From Deinococcus peraridilitoris DSM 19664 (GTDB lineage Bacteria; Deinococcota; Deinococci; Deinococcales; Deinococcaceae), in contig NC_019793.1 of the NCBI RefSeq assembly GCF_000317835.1, positions 2,794,501 to 2,858,500 of the forward strand: a DNA stretch of 64,000 nt. Direction: 5' to 3'. This document shows positions 38,018-49,822 of this stretch, piece after piece (positions within the stretch are counted from its first letter, which is position 1; every line of letters starts with the position of its first letter). Both the position numbers and the translations under genes were made by a program. The notes below the pieces were generated by a model. That model did not search any database and was not told the origin of the DNA. It worked only from the letters and a program-made list of their open reading frames with translations.

Positions 38018-39889
38018 TCAGGCCAGCAGGATCACACCCTGCGAGACGTCCAGGGTAACGCGGCCTCCGTGCGAAACGACCTGCCCACTATGAGCGTCAC
38101 GCCACGCGGCCGCTGGAAGCTCCACCGTGATCTCGTGGTGCTTTCCCGTGCGGCTGGTGAGCACGGCAACCTGTTCACGCCGACCGCCCTCGTGCGTGTA
38201 CGTTCGCAGAAAGCCGAAAGCGTCGCGGTCTTGCAGCAAAAAGCGCAGCGCGCCTTCCTGCAAGGCGAGCGAAGTCCGGCGGGTGCGGATGAGGTGCTGC
38301 ACGAAGGCGCGCAGATCGTGATCCCATTCGTTTCGGTCCCAGGGCATCGTGGCACGGTTGAAGGGCATGCTGCCTTTCTCGTGTTGCGACAACCCGATCT
38401 CGGTGCCGTAGTAGATGCACGGCACGCCCGGGTAAGCGAACAACACCGTCAGGGCCGCGCGCAGTTTGGTTTTGTTGTCCTCGAAGCGGCTCAGGGCGCG
38501 TGGCACGTCGTGCGAGTCGAGCAGGTTGAACTGGTTGAGCGCGATTTCGGGTGCCAGCACGTGGTAGGCGTCCCACATGACGTCAAGCATCTCGGCAGTG
38601 GTCATCCGGGAAGGGAAACCCTTGTAGTGCTCGCCGGTGAACCATTCCATCAGCGGCAGGCCGAATCCGTGGTAATTCATGACGCCGTCTTCACCGTCGC
38701 CGGACAGGACCGCTTCGGAGTCAAAAAATCGCTCGCCGAGCACGTAAGCCTGCGGATTTTCCTCACGCGCCGCACGTTTCAGGCGGCGGTGCAGTTCCAG
38801 GTTGCCCTCGTCCGTGCCGCCCACCCCGATCTGCTGGGCCACGTCGAGGCGCCAGCCGTGAACACCCCGGCGCAGCCAGTGACGCACGATCGAGGAGTCG
38901 CCCTCGAAGAATTCGTTGACGGCGTTCGGTGAGCCGTAATCGATTTTGGGCAGGGTGGCGACATCGTAGAAGGCCGCGTAGTGAAGCTGCCCCTCGCGCG
39001 CTTCGCGAAAGGTGAACATGGAGCGTTCCGGCGAGGCTGGATCGTGCAGGGCTTTCTGGAACAGGGCGTTCTCGCTGCCGGTGTGATTGAAGACACCGTC
39101 CAGCACGACATGAAAATTGCGCTCGCTGGCGTTTTTCATCAACTGGTCGAAGGCGCGTTCGCCGCCGAGGTGTGGATCGACCGCGCGGTAATCGGTGATG
39201 TCGTAGCGGTGCGCCGAAGGGCTCTGAAAGATCGGGGTAAGCCACATGGCGTTCACACCGAGATCCTCCAGGTATGGAAGCGCTTCCACAATGCCTTCGA
39301 GGTCGCCTCCGTAATGCGCGTGGATGTCGAGGTCGCGGGTCGGCGCCTCGCCCCAGGGCACCTTGACCACTGGTCGGCCCGCGTACTCGTACTCGCCGGT
39401 CTGCACGTCATCCTGTGGATTGCCGTTGCGAAAGCGGTCTGGAAAGATCTGATAGAACACGCTCTTCCAGACCCATTTCGGGGCTTCGTAGCCCGCCACG
39501 TAGTGAAACCAGTCGCGGTAGGCACGGCGCGAGCGGTGCAGGCCCGCCATGGTCAGGTGCACGTTGTCGTCCTCGAGCTCCAGCTGCCAGGCGTAATGGA
39601 CCTTGCGCGCAAACAGCGGCGTTTCCAGCGCGAACCAGCGGCCCTCGCCGTCGAGCGCCTCGATTTCCTGCGCCTCGCGCTCCTCGATCTCGCCGTGCAC
39701 CAGCAGTTTCAGGTACACCCGCCTGACCGGCAGCGTCGTCTTGAGGCGCAAGGTGACGCGCTCGCCGTACTGCGCGCCGAGCGCGCTCGTGAAAGCCGGC
39801 GTGTGGTCGTGCCAGGCAGGCAGGTCGGCAAACACCACGTTCATGGTTGGCGCCGGAATGGAGGTGGGCCGTTCGTCGAGTGTCGTCAT
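38018..39889 (-). CDS. GH13 alpha-amylase/neopullulanase-like enzyme
   Basis: 623 residues without a signal peptide, so probably cytoplasmic: an N-terminal CBM34-like domain (about 1-125), then the GH13 barrel. Conserved regions are DGVFNH (264-269), GWRLDVA with nucleophile D349, LGER with acid E386, and DSHD with D461. The neopullulanase/cyclomaltodextrinase type of domain order suggests it cuts imported maltodextrins or cyclodextrins. The ATG at 39889 has AAGGAG upstream, directly after a terminator-like hairpin, so expression may be attenuated. Confidence 0.93.
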   Translation of the reverse strand: MTTLDERPTSIPAPTMNVVFADLPAWHDHTPAFTSALGAQYGERVTLRLKTTLPVRRVYLKLLVHGEIEEREAQEIEALDGEGRWFALETPLFARKVHYAWQLELEDDNVHLTMAGLHRSRRAYRDWFHYVAGYEAPKWVWKSVFYQIFPDRFRNGNPQDDVQTGEYEYAGRPVVKVPWGEAPTRDLDIHAHYGGDLEGIVEALPYLEDLGVNAMWLTPIFQSPSAHRYDITDYRAVDPHLGGERAFDQLMKNASERNFHVVLDGVFNHTGSENALFQKALHDPASPERSMFTFREAREGQLHYAAFYDVATLPKIDYGSPNAVNEFFEGDSSIVRHWLRRGVHGWRLDVAQQIGVGGTDEGNLELHRRLKRAAREENPQAYVLGERFFDSEAVLSGDGEDGVMNYHGFGLPLMEWFTGEHYKGFPSRMTTAEMLDVMWDAYHVLAPEIALNQFNLLDSHDVPRALSRFEDNKTKLRAALTVLFAYPGVPCIYYGTEIGLSQHEKGSMPFNRATMPWDRNEWDHDLRAFVQHLIRTRRTSLALQEGALRFLLQDRDAFGFLRTYTHEGGRREQVAVLTSRTGKHHEITVELPAAAWRDAHSGQVVSHGGRVTLDVSQGVILLA

Positions 39890-39901
39890 AAGGCTCCTTG
39901 C

Positions 39902-39944
39902 AAAAAATAAAAACAGGCACGACGCTCTCAGTGGAGGTCGTGCC
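39902..39944 (-). promoter_or_regulatory. terminator-like hairpin in the amylase leader (attenuator)
   Basis: On the minus strand a GGCACGAC/GTCGTGCC stem (39937-39944 with 39916-39923) is followed by TTTTTATTTTTT, then by the amylase ribosome site. No other minus-strand gene lies upstream. A leader segment at 39998-40006 can form a 9-bp alternative pair with the terminator's 3' arm, the classic antiterminator layout. Confidence 0.7.
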
Positions 39945-40012
39945 CGCAGTGTTCATCAGAACGCCGGACAAGCGTTGCCTTTGGGTTATGAGATGGTTCG
40001 TGCCTGACTTCA

Positions 40013-40041
40013 GGTTTATCCGCCGGACGTGTCTTTGTCAA
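40013..40041 (-). promoter_or_regulatory. candidate amylase promoter
   Basis: On the minus strand: a perfect TTGACA (40036-40041), a 17-nt spacer, then TAAACC (40013-40018), a poor -10. The predicted start is near 40006, about 120 nt before the amylase ATG. Confidence 0.5.
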
Positions 40042-40195
40042 CCGGCCACGCGTGAAGGCTGCCACCCGGCAGCGGCGTCTGTGGGATGCGGGGTGGCCCA
40101 AAAACTGTGCCAGTCGGCGCTTTGAAGCCGGGGCCAGGCCGCCGCGCCGGGCGTGAAGTGGGACAATCCACCTCGTCCAGCGCGCCCTCCGGTGC

Positions 40196-40201
40196 TAGTA
40201 T
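40196..40201 (+). promoter_or_regulatory. leaderless -10 box of the MFS gene
   Basis: TAGTAT ends 6 nt before the GTG start at 40208. Confidence 0.6.
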
Positions 40202-40207
40202 TCCGAG

Positions 40208-41416
40208 GTGCTGAGCGCCCGCCTCGTGCTGTTTGTGACCATCTTCGTGGCGATGCTGGGCCTGTCGGTGCTGTTTCCGGTGCTCGCCCCGCTGGCGCGC
40301 GAACTGGGCCTCAGCCCGTTGCAGGTCGGCGCCTTCAGTGCCGCTTACAGCCTGATGCAGTTTCTCTGCGCGCCGCTGTGGGGCGCGCGCTCCGAGCGGG
40401 TGGGCCGCAAGCCGGTCTTGCAGCTGGGACTGCTGGGCTTCGCGCTTTCCTTTGCGCTCTTCGGCGTGGTCGCGGCCCTCGGTTTGCAGGGCATGCTCGG
40501 TGGCGCCGCTCTGTTCGCGCTGCTGCTGGTCACCCGGCTCATCGGCGGCGCCCTCAGCAGCGCCACGCTGCCAACCGCGCAGGCCTACATGGCCGACATC
40601 ACCGACCGTGACAACCGCGCCGCGGCCATGGGCATGATCGGCGCGGCGCTGGGGCTGGGCATCGTCTTCGGTCCGGCGCTGGGCGCGCTGCTTTCCGTCT
40701 TCGGGCTGCTCGTTCCGGTATTTTTCTCGGCGGTGCTCGCGCTTGTGACCGCGCTGTTCGCCGCGCGGGCGCTGTCCGAAAGCCACCGGACAGCGGGCGA
40801 CGAGGACGGCACGCCGGTCCGGCGCCGCGAACTGCTTTCCCGGCCCGGCGTACTGCTGCTGCTGGCCGTGTCAGGCCTGTACACCCTGGCCAGCGTCGGG
40901 ATGGAGCAGTCGATAGGCTTTTACGTGCAGGACACCCTGAGCGTCTCGGGCGCCGAGGCCACCCGCGCCATTGGGGTGATGCTCACGGTTTTCGGCCTGC
41001 TCGCCGCCGCGGTGCAGGGCTCGCGCTTTCTGTTCAAGCGTTTCAAGACCGCGCAGCTCATTGTGGCGGGGCTCGCCGTGATGGGCGCTGGAATGTTGCT
41101 GCTCGCGCAGGCCGGGGCCTTCTGGACCATCACCGCCGCGCTCGGCGTGGTGGGCGTCGGCTCGGCCCTGCTGGGCCCCAGTCTCTCGGCGGCACTGTCG
41201 CTCGGCGCGAATTCACGTGAGCAGGGACACATTGCCGGGCTGAACGCCGGCGCGCTGGCGCTGGGTCGGCTGCTGGGCCCACTGGTCGGCACCGGTCTGT
41301 ACCAGTACGTATCCCTTCAAGGCCCCTACCTCTTTTCCGGGATCCTGCTGCTGACCCTGCTGGTGCTGGTGCTGGCACAGAAGGGCTCGGCGCATACGGT
41401 GGCGGCCCGAAGCTAG
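40208..41416 (+). CDS. MFS drug/sugar exporter
   Basis: 402-residue 12-helix major-facilitator protein. The first cytoplasmic loop has [14 protein letters not shown], close to the family signature, and motif C is present in helix 5 ([14 protein letters not shown]), which marks a drug:H+ antiporter. The GTG start at 40208 has a TAGTAT box 6 nt upstream. It diverges from the amylase gene and converges with the SufT-like gene at a strong terminator. The substrate is unknown. Confidence 0.88.
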   Translation: MLSARLVLFVTIFVAMLGLSVLFPVLAPLARELGLSPLQVGAFSAAYSLMQFLCAPLWGARSERVGRKPVLQLGLLGFALSFALFGVVAALGLQGMLGGAALFALLLVTRLIGGALSSATLPTAQAYMADITDRDNRAAAMGMIGAALGLGIVFGPALGALLSVFGLLVPVFFSAVLALVTALFAARALSESHRTAGDEDGTPVRRRELLSRPGVLLLLAVSGLYTLASVGMEQSIGFYVQDTLSVSGAEATRAIGVMLTVFGLLAAAVQGSRFLFKRFKTAQLIVAGLAVMGAGMLLLAQAGAFWTITAALGVVGVGSALLGPSLSAALSLGANSREQGHIAGLNAGALALGRLLGPLVGTGLYQYVSLQGPYLFSGILLLTLLVLVLAQKGSAHTVAARS

Positions 41417-41424
41417 AGGTGTAT

Positions 41425-41476
41425 AAAAGACAAAAGGCAGAACCGGTGGTTACAGCGGTTCTGCCTTTTGTCTTTT
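41425..41476. terminator. bidirectional terminator, 20-bp stem
   Basis: 41425-41444 pairs perfectly with 41457-41476 (12-nt loop), with AAAA and TTTT at the stem ends. It separates the MFS gene from the convergent SufT-like gene. Confidence 0.9.
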
Positions 41477-41485
41477 CGAGATCTC

Positions 41486-41893
41486 TCAGACGTTGAAGCC
41501 GAACATCCGCATCTGGCGCTTGCCGTCCTCGGACATCTTTTCGGGGCTCCAGGGTGGCGACCACACGAACTCCACGTTCACGGCGTTCACGCCGTCCAGA
41601 CGCATGACGGCGAGCTCCGCGTCCGCGCGAATCATGTCCTGCACCGGGCAGCCCACCGAGGTGAGGGTCATGGTGATCTCGACGTTTCCGGCGGGGGAGA
41701 TCTCCGCGTCGTAGATCAGACCGAGGTCCACGACGTTCACGGGAATCTCGGGGTCCTTGACGATCTTGAGGGCTTCGAGCACCTGCTCGCGGGTGGGCAC
41801 TTCGCCTGCTACAGCCGGAGCGGGGGTGGCGGGCACTGGCTCGGTGTTCAGCTCTTCGTCGATGGCACTGTCAAGACGCTCTTCGCTCGTCAT
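41486..41893 (-). CDS. MIP18/DUF59 iron-sulfur assembly protein (SufT-like)
   Basis: 135 residues: an Ala/Pro-rich N-terminal extension (about 1-30), then the DUF59 domain with KDPEIPVNVVDLGLIYD, TSVGCP and the WSPPWSPEKMSEDGK ending. The Cys in TSVGCPV is the conserved functional residue. The family helps mature Fe-S proteins. AAAGGAG precedes the ATG, which overlaps the stop of the upstream rhodanese (ATGA), an arrangement that links the protein to sulfur supply. Confidence 0.9.
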   Translation of the reverse strand: MTSEERLDSAIDEELNTEPVPATPAPAVAGEVPTREQVLEALKIVKDPEIPVNVVDLGLIYDAEISPAGNVEITMTLTSVGCPVQDMIRADAELAVMRLDGVNAVNVEFVWSPPWSPEKMSEDGKRQMRMFGFNV

Positions 41894-42201
41894 GCGTTCT
41901 CCTTTTCCACCGGCAGCCCCTGCGCTTCCCAGGCCACCGTGCCACCTTCGAGGTTGACGGCCTTGTAGCCGTTGTCGAGCAGAAACTGCGCGGCCCGCGC
42001 GCTGCGCGCACCGGAGCGGCAGATCACGACGATCTCGCGGTCCTGATCGAGGGTGGCGTAGTTTTCCTGAAAGGTCGAGAGCGGCATCAGCTGTGCGCCC
42101 TGGGCGTGTACGTCGCGAAACTCCTCGCTTTCGCGCACGTCGAGCAGCAGGGCGCCCTGTTGCAGGCGGCGCTGGCCTTCTTGTGGGGTGACTTCTTCCA
42201 T
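41890..42201 (-). CDS. rhodanese-like sulfurtransferase
   Basis: Single-domain rhodanese of about 103 residues with LLDVRESEEF and the active-site loop CRSGARS. It transfers sulfane sulfur. Start uncertain: ATG at 42201 (GAAGG only 2 nt away) or ATG at 42213 in the same frame. It is coupled to the SufT-like gene downstream, so it may feed Fe-S assembly. Confidence 0.85.
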   Translation of the reverse strand: MEEVTPQEGQRRLQQGALLLDVRESEEFRDVHAQGAQLMPLSTFQENYATLDQDREIVVICRSGARSARAAQFLLDNGYKAVNLEGGTVAWEAQGLPVEKENA

Positions 42202-42269
42202 GACCTTCAGCATACCCGAGCGGTCGGGTCGGATTGTGTCTGGGTGCGGCCAGCGCGCAGGCTTCGCCC

Positions 42270-42275
42270 TAGACT
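42270..42275 (+). promoter_or_regulatory. leaderless -10 box of the second rhodanese
   Basis: TAGACT ends 6 nt before the ATG at 42282. Confidence 0.65.
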
Positions 42276-42281
42276 GGGCGC

Positions 42282-42584
42282 ATGACCGATCCAGCCTCCT
42301 CACCTGCCGCGTGGCCGTTCGGGCCCGACGTGACGATCGTGGACATCCGCGCGCAGGAGTTGCGCTTTCGTGAGCCGCTGGAGAAACTGCTTGCCAATCC
42401 GGTGGTGCCGATGAGCCTGGAGCGCATCGAGAAAAAGAACCATGGCCTCTCGGGCCGCGTGGTGGTCGTGTGTGAGGTGGGCCTGCGCAGCAACGTCGCG
42501 GCGATGTATCTGCGCGCCGATGGGCTGGACGCCGAGCATTTGCCCGGCGGGGCGCGCGCCCTCCGGCGGGACTCGCTGACGTGA
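42282..42584 (+). CDS. small rhodanese-like protein
   Basis: 100 residues. It has VTIVDIRAQE near the N-terminus and a CEVGLRS loop whose Cys matches the rhodanese nucleophile, followed by AAMYLRADG. It is divergent from the other rhodanese with about 80 bp between starts. The exact sulfur acceptor is unknown. A TAGACT box 6 nt before the ATG suggests a leaderless mRNA. Confidence 0.8.
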   Translation: MTDPASSPAAWPFGPDVTIVDIRAQELRFREPLEKLLANPVVPMSLERIEKKNHGLSGRVVVVCEVGLRSNVAAMYLRADGLDAEHLPGGARALRRDSLT

Positions 42585-42616
42585 CGCTCTTCCTGTTTCG
42601 GCTGGGCTGAGCGCTC

Positions 42617-42622
42617 TAGAAT
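42617..42622 (+). promoter_or_regulatory. leaderless -10 box of the U32 gene
   Basis: TAGAAT ends 9 nt before the ATG at 42632; transcription would start within a few bases of the ATG. Confidence 0.6.
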
Positions 42623-42631
42623 CGAGTGTTT

Positions 42632-45163
<2,532 letters not shown>

Positions 45164-45277
45164 CACTCGGGTGATGTGGCGCACAGGGCCATCGCGTCAC
45201 CTTCTCTGAGGCGAAGCTAAACCATCGATGGAGGGCGTAATTTCGACAACTTCACGTCCGAAGCCGCGAGGGGTCAT

Positions 45278-45283
45278 TACACT
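45278..45283 (+). promoter_or_regulatory. leaderless -10 box of the DUF402 gene
   Basis: TACACT ends 5 nt before the ATG at 45289. Confidence 0.6.
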
Positions 45284-45288
45284 GGACC

Positions 45289-45798
45289 ATGCATTCGGTC
45301 AAGGTGGAGCGTCACGACACGCTCAGGCGGCAGCATCACACCAACACCGGCATTCGCGAGGTCGACTTCTACCGCGAACACGACCACGGGCTGTATGTCG
45401 CCCGCCCGTTTTACGGTCATCCACGCATCGCCTACTGGCAGGCCCACCTGCTGCCCGCCCTGGGGGTGCAGCTGTGCCGCTACACCCTGCACGGTGGCCG
45501 GCGTGACTTCGACTACTACCTGGACATCGCGCGTATTCGCCAGGAAGACGGCCTCTGGGAGATGCGTGACCTGTACCTCGACGTGGTGCTCTGGGAAGGA
45601 GTTCGCGCGGAGATTCTCGACACCGACGAACTGCTCGAAGCGCGCCGGGCGCAATTCGTTTCCGAGGAAGAGGCACTTTACGCCGTCGAGCGTGCGCACG
45701 TGATCCTCAATCAGCTGGCTCAGCACGCCTACCGGCCGCAGGAGTGGCTCCGCGCGCAGGGGATCGTGCTGGAGTGGCGAGAGCCCGTGCTGGCGTAA
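45289..45798 (+). CDS. DUF402-domain protein
   Basis: 169-residue protein of the DUF402 family, whose characterised members are nucleoside diphosphate/phosphonate hydrolases (FomD type). The acidic YYLDIARI and DLYLDVVL segments are the metal-binding pattern of that fold. Substrate unknown. A TACACT box lies directly upstream. Confidence 0.8.
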   Translation: MHSVKVERHDTLRRQHHTNTGIREVDFYREHDHGLYVARPFYGHPRIAYWQAHLLPALGVQLCRYTLHGGRRDFDYYLDIARIRQEDGLWEMRDLYLDVVLWEGVRAEILDTDELLEARRAQFVSEEEALYAVERAHVILNQLAQHAYRPQEWLRAQGIVLEWREPVLA

Positions 45799-45893
45799 GC
45801 GGCGCCCCTCCCACGTGTGCTTCGCGTGTGGGACATTGGCCCGCTGCCCTGACCCTACACTGTCGCTCATCGCCCGAGCGGGCTGGAGGCAGC

Positions 45894-46103
45894 GTGGACC
45901 TGGATTCATGGAAACCAAGCGACGTGTACCGGCGCGTCTCCATCGCGCTCAGCGTGCAGCTGGGTATTTTCGTGGCGCTGGCGCTGGTGATGGGCTTTGG
46001 CTGGCCCTGGTGGCTGGGCTGGCCGTTGGGCGTCCTTCTGGCGGCCGTGCTGCACTGGGGGGCGCAGCGCTGGTACGCGCTGCGCCACCGCCGCTCCAGG
46101 TGA
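45894..46103 (+). CDS. small two-helix membrane protein
   Basis: 69 residues from a GTG start at 45894 with GGAGG upstream. Two Trp-rich hydrophobic helices (about 17-37 and 42-57) and a basic C-terminus. It is in frame with, but much shorter than, an upstream reading frame. No family recognised. Confidence 0.65.
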   Translation: MDLDSWKPSDVYRRVSIALSVQLGIFVALALVMGFGWPWWLGWPLGVLLAAVLHWGAQRWYALRHRRSR

Positions 46104-46250
46104 GCTGATACCGTGCAGCGGGAAGCAGTATGGCCAGCAAGCAGGTAAACTGAGAGCGCTCCTACAGCAGGAGGCGACGTTCTCGCCGTGATCCGGTCAC
46201 CGGAACGGCGGGTCGTCCGGTATCACCACAGCAGGAAAACAGGAGGTCAT

Positions 46251-47879
46251 ATGAAGGCACGTACTTTGTGGCTCGCGGCCCTGACGCTGGGCTTGTCCGC
46301 TTATGCCAGTCAGGCCGTACAGTCACGTCCGGTGACGATTCAGTTGCTCGACATCTCCGACTGGCACGCGCAGCTCGAACCGCTGACGGTGGGAAGCGGT
46401 GACGCGGCGTACAAGATCGGCGGCGCGGCGGCGCTCAGTGCTTACTTCAAGCAGGATCGCGCGCAGAATCCCAACACCCTGACGCTCACCGGTGGGGACG
46501 CCTACGGTGGTTCGCCGCCCCTGTCAGGCTTTTTCAACGAAGAACCCGCCATCGAAGCCATGAACCTGATGGGCTTCGACGCCGATACCCTTGGAAACCA
46601 CAACTTCGACCGCGGAATCCCGTTCCTGCAGAACCTGATCGACAAGGCCAAATTCCAGTACGTCTCGGCCAACCTCAAGAACGTCGACGCCAACGTCAAG
46701 AACGTCAAGCCCTACAAGATCTTTACCCTGGACGGCGTGAAGGTGGCGGTGATCGGCATCACCAACCCCGAGGCGGCCTCGCTGGTCGCGCCGGGTGCGC
46801 TGGGAACCATCGAGGTCACCGACCCCGTGGCCGCCGCGAACCGCGCGCGCGCCGCCGCGAGAGTCGAAGGGGCCCAGGTCTTTGTGGCCATCACGCACCT
46901 CGGGGTGAACAGCGTCGACCCGGCCACCAAAGCGGGTTCGGGACCATTGATCGATTTCGCCAAGCGTGTCAACGGCTTTCACGTGATCTTCGGCGATCAC
47001 ACCAACGTGCAGTACAGCGGGGTCGTGGGCGACGCCCTGGTGGTCGAGAACCTCAGCAAGGGCGCTTCGTATGCCAAGGTGCAGGTCAAGGTCGACGCCA
47101 GAAACGGAAGGCTGCTCGACCGTAGCGTGACCTTTGTCGAGCCACGGGTGAGCGCCGTCACGCCCGATCCGGCCGTCGAGCAGCTGATCGCGAAGTACCG
47201 CACCCAGCTCGCCCAGCAGCTTGACCGGAAGATCGGGGCCGCCACGGACCTCTTCCCACGCGGAAACAACGTCGAGCGGCTGCGTGAGGTGGCGCTCGGC
47301 AACCTGGTCGCCGACGCCATGCTCGACCGCTACAAGACCCAACTCGCCTTCTCGAACGGCGGCAGCATCCGCAGCTCACTGCCCTCCAACAGTTACGAGC
47401 CGGTCGACAAGGCGCTGCGCCGCCCCACCCCCGGTTACCAGGCGGGACCGCCGTTCGACGTGGTCGCGGGCGACGTGTACAGCGTCTTGCCGTTCGGAAA
47501 CTCCGTCGTGACCCGCACGGTCACCGGAGCGCAGCTGCACGCCATTCTGGAGCACAGCGTGGGCGCCCTGCCCGCCGCCAACGGCCGCTTCCTGCAGATC
47601 GCGGGCTTCAAGTTCACCTATGACTCCACGAAGCCTGCCGGCTCGCGCATCGTGAGTGTCACCCTCAACAGTGGCGCGGCCATCCAGAAGGACGCCACCA
47701 CCTACACGCTGGCGCTCAGCGACTTCATCAACAACGGTGGAGACGCCTACACCATGCTCGCCGACGGGCAGGGCGTGTCACGGGAACAGGACGCCCAGGT
47801 GGTGCTGGAGTACATCCAGCAAAAGGGCACCATCACACCCACCGTCGAAGGACGCATTCGCGACATCGCGACTCCTTAA
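46251..47879 (+). CDS. secreted 5'-nucleotidase/2',3'-cyclic phosphodiesterase
   Basis: 542 residues with a cleavable signal peptide (MKARTLWLAALTLGLS...). The N-terminal metallophosphatase domain has LDISDWHAQL, GGDAYGG, GNHNFD and an ITHLGV loop; the C-terminal domain carries NGGSIRSS and FLQIAGFKFTYD plus FINNGGDAY for nucleotide binding. It probably hydrolyses external nucleotides to nucleosides and phosphate. The start is fixed by AGGAGG. Confidence 0.93.
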   Translation: MKARTLWLAALTLGLSAYASQAVQSRPVTIQLLDISDWHAQLEPLTVGSGDAAYKIGGAAALSAYFKQDRAQNPNTLTLTGGDAYGGSPPLSGFFNEEPAIEAMNLMGFDADTLGNHNFDRGIPFLQNLIDKAKFQYVSANLKNVDANVKNVKPYKIFTLDGVKVAVIGITNPEAASLVAPGALGTIEVTDPVAAANRARAAARVEGAQVFVAITHLGVNSVDPATKAGSGPLIDFAKRVNGFHVIFGDHTNVQYSGVVGDALVVENLSKGASYAKVQVKVDARNGRLLDRSVTFVEPRVSAVTPDPAVEQLIAKYRTQLAQQLDRKIGAATDLFPRGNNVERLREVALGNLVADAMLDRYKTQLAFSNGGSIRSSLPSNSYEPVDKALRRPTPGYQAGPPFDVVAGDVYSVLPFGNSVVTRTVTGAQLHAILEHSVGALPAANGRFLQIAGFKFTYDSTKPAGSRIVSVTLNSGAAIQKDATTYTLALSDFINNGGDAYTMLADGQGVSREQDAQVVLEYIQQKGTITPTVEGRIRDIATP

Positions 47880-47940
47880 CGCAGTTGCTCTGAACGGGTA
47901 CAGGCAGAAGCAGCTGTATTAACTGTCAGGTGAGAAGCTT

Positions 47941-47984
47941 CGGGGATGGCGTGCTGGTAACCCGTTACCAGCACGCCATCCCCG
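47941..47984. terminator. 21-bp hairpin between 5'-nucleotidase and proS
   Basis: 47941-47961 pairs perfectly with 47964-47984, leaving almost no loop. It directly abuts the TAG of proS and lies about 60 bp after the nucleotidase stop, so it can serve both convergent genes. There is no T-tract. Confidence 0.75.
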
Positions 47985-49822
47985 CTATAGATGACGCCCT
48001 GCTCGCAGCGGATACCCCACTGCTGACATTCCGCTCGTGAATTCCAGTACACATGTCACGAGGTCCTCGACGCGAACAACGGTGGAATGGCCCGAGGCGC
48101 GCTCGACCCACTCAACCTCCCCGCTCGTCACCGACCGGCCCGTCACCACCCGAAGGGGTATTCCGAGCAGATCCGCGTCTTTCAACTTCACGCCTGCCCG
48201 GTCATGCCGGTCATCCAGCAGCACTTCCACCCCAGCCGCGACAAGCTCCCCGTACAAGCGCTCCGCAACCTGCACCTGAAGCGCCTCACGCATGTTCGGC
48301 ACCACCAGCAGATGCACCTGAAACGGCGCGAGGCTCAAGGGCCACACCAGGCCTCGCTCGTCATGATGCTGCTCCACTACGGCCTGCACCAGGCGAGTGA
48401 CCCCCATACCGTAACAGCCCATCCACAAGGAACGCTCGTGCCCGTCGGTGTCCGCGAAGGTTGCCTGCATGGCTGAGGCGTACTTCGTGCCGAGCTCGAA
48501 AATATGCCCACCTCAATCCCACGTGCTGACCGCAGGCGCTGGGATGCGTCATGAAGTGATGTGTCGCCTTCTCTCGCAAGGCGGACATCCACCACAGACG
48601 GCGGGAGCGTAAACTGCTCAGTCCAGTTGGCCCCGACGACATGAACCTCAGATTCATTGGCGCCCGTCACGAAGTTCGTCAGCTCTGCCGCGCTGCGATC
48701 CACCAGCCGCAGAAACTGCGCTGCAACACTCGGAACGTCCGCGATGAATTCATCACCCAGATCCGGCGAGAGGTACCCCAGTGGGAGGTTACGCCTGAGC
48801 CAGGCGCGTTGCTGCTCTGCACTCGGCACGACAAGACGCAGGAGGGTGTCCGCACCGAAGGTCGGGGCAATTTGCGTGATGACATTCGCGAGCTTCGTTT
48901 CATTCACCGTCTGGTCTCCACGGACGCTGACCAGCACTGGCACCATGACGCCATTGAGATGCGCTTCGTATAGCACGTTCTTCACTACGTTTGACGCGTG
49001 ACACGACAGCAGGCGGCAGATTGATTCGATGGTCGCGGCGTTCGGTGTCGCGCGCTTCTCAAATGCCTGGAAGGGTGAAGGCCACGCTTTACTCAGCCTG
49101 GACTCTGCCTTCTCGCTATTTGCCGCGTACACCCCGTCATCGGTGTAGAGCACTTCATCCTCGCCTGCCTGAGCGAGAACCATGAATTCCCGGCTGTTCG
49201 ACCCGCCGATCGCGCCAGAATCTGCCTGCACCGCCCGCCACCGAACCCCGGCTCGGTCCAAAATGCGTGCGTATGCTTCTCCAACCTGCTCGAAGGTGAT
49301 GTGTAGATCATCGGGGGTAGCGTGGAAGGAATACCCGTCCTTCATGGTGAACTCGCGGGCACGCAGCAACCCGAATCGTGGGCGGATTTCGTCACGGAAT
49401 TTCGTCTGGATCTGATAAAGGTGGACAGGCAGCTGTCGGTAGCTACGGATCAGGTCGCGTGCAAGGAAGGTCACGACTTCTTCGTGCGTGGGGCCCAGGG
49501 CCTGCTCGCGGCCTTGCCGGTCCGTGAGAGCGAACATGATGCCTTCCGCCTGGGTGTAGGAGTCCCAACGGCCTGACTCGCGCCAGAGGTCGGCGCTTTG
49601 CAGTTGAGGCAGCAGGCATTCCTGGGCGCCAATGGCAGCAAGTTCCTGGCGGATGATGTCGTGCAGTTTGTGCAGGACGCGCTGCAAGAGGGGCAGGTAA
49701 GCGTAGGTGCCGCTGCCGACCCGGCGGATGAATCCGGCGCGGAGGAGCAACTGGTGACTGGTGAGTTCAGCTTCGCTGGGGGTCTCGCGTTGAGTAACGA
49801 ACAAGGCGTTCGAGAGGCGCAT
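47985..49822 (-). pseudogene. proS: bacterial-type prolyl-tRNA synthetase with a frameshift
   Basis: Two overlapping frames (48377-49822 and 47985-48470) together make a full ProRS. Frame 1 has the class II motif region and [19 protein letters not shown] (motif 2) plus the inserted editing-type domain (about 220-400). Frame 2 has the motif 3 region [13 protein letters not shown] and the anticodon domain. Adding one base near 48506 (after RGIEVG, to read [12 protein letters not shown]) joins them into 612 residues. AGGAG precedes the ATG at 49822. As sequenced the gene is broken; a sequencing error is the alternative. Confidence 0.88.
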
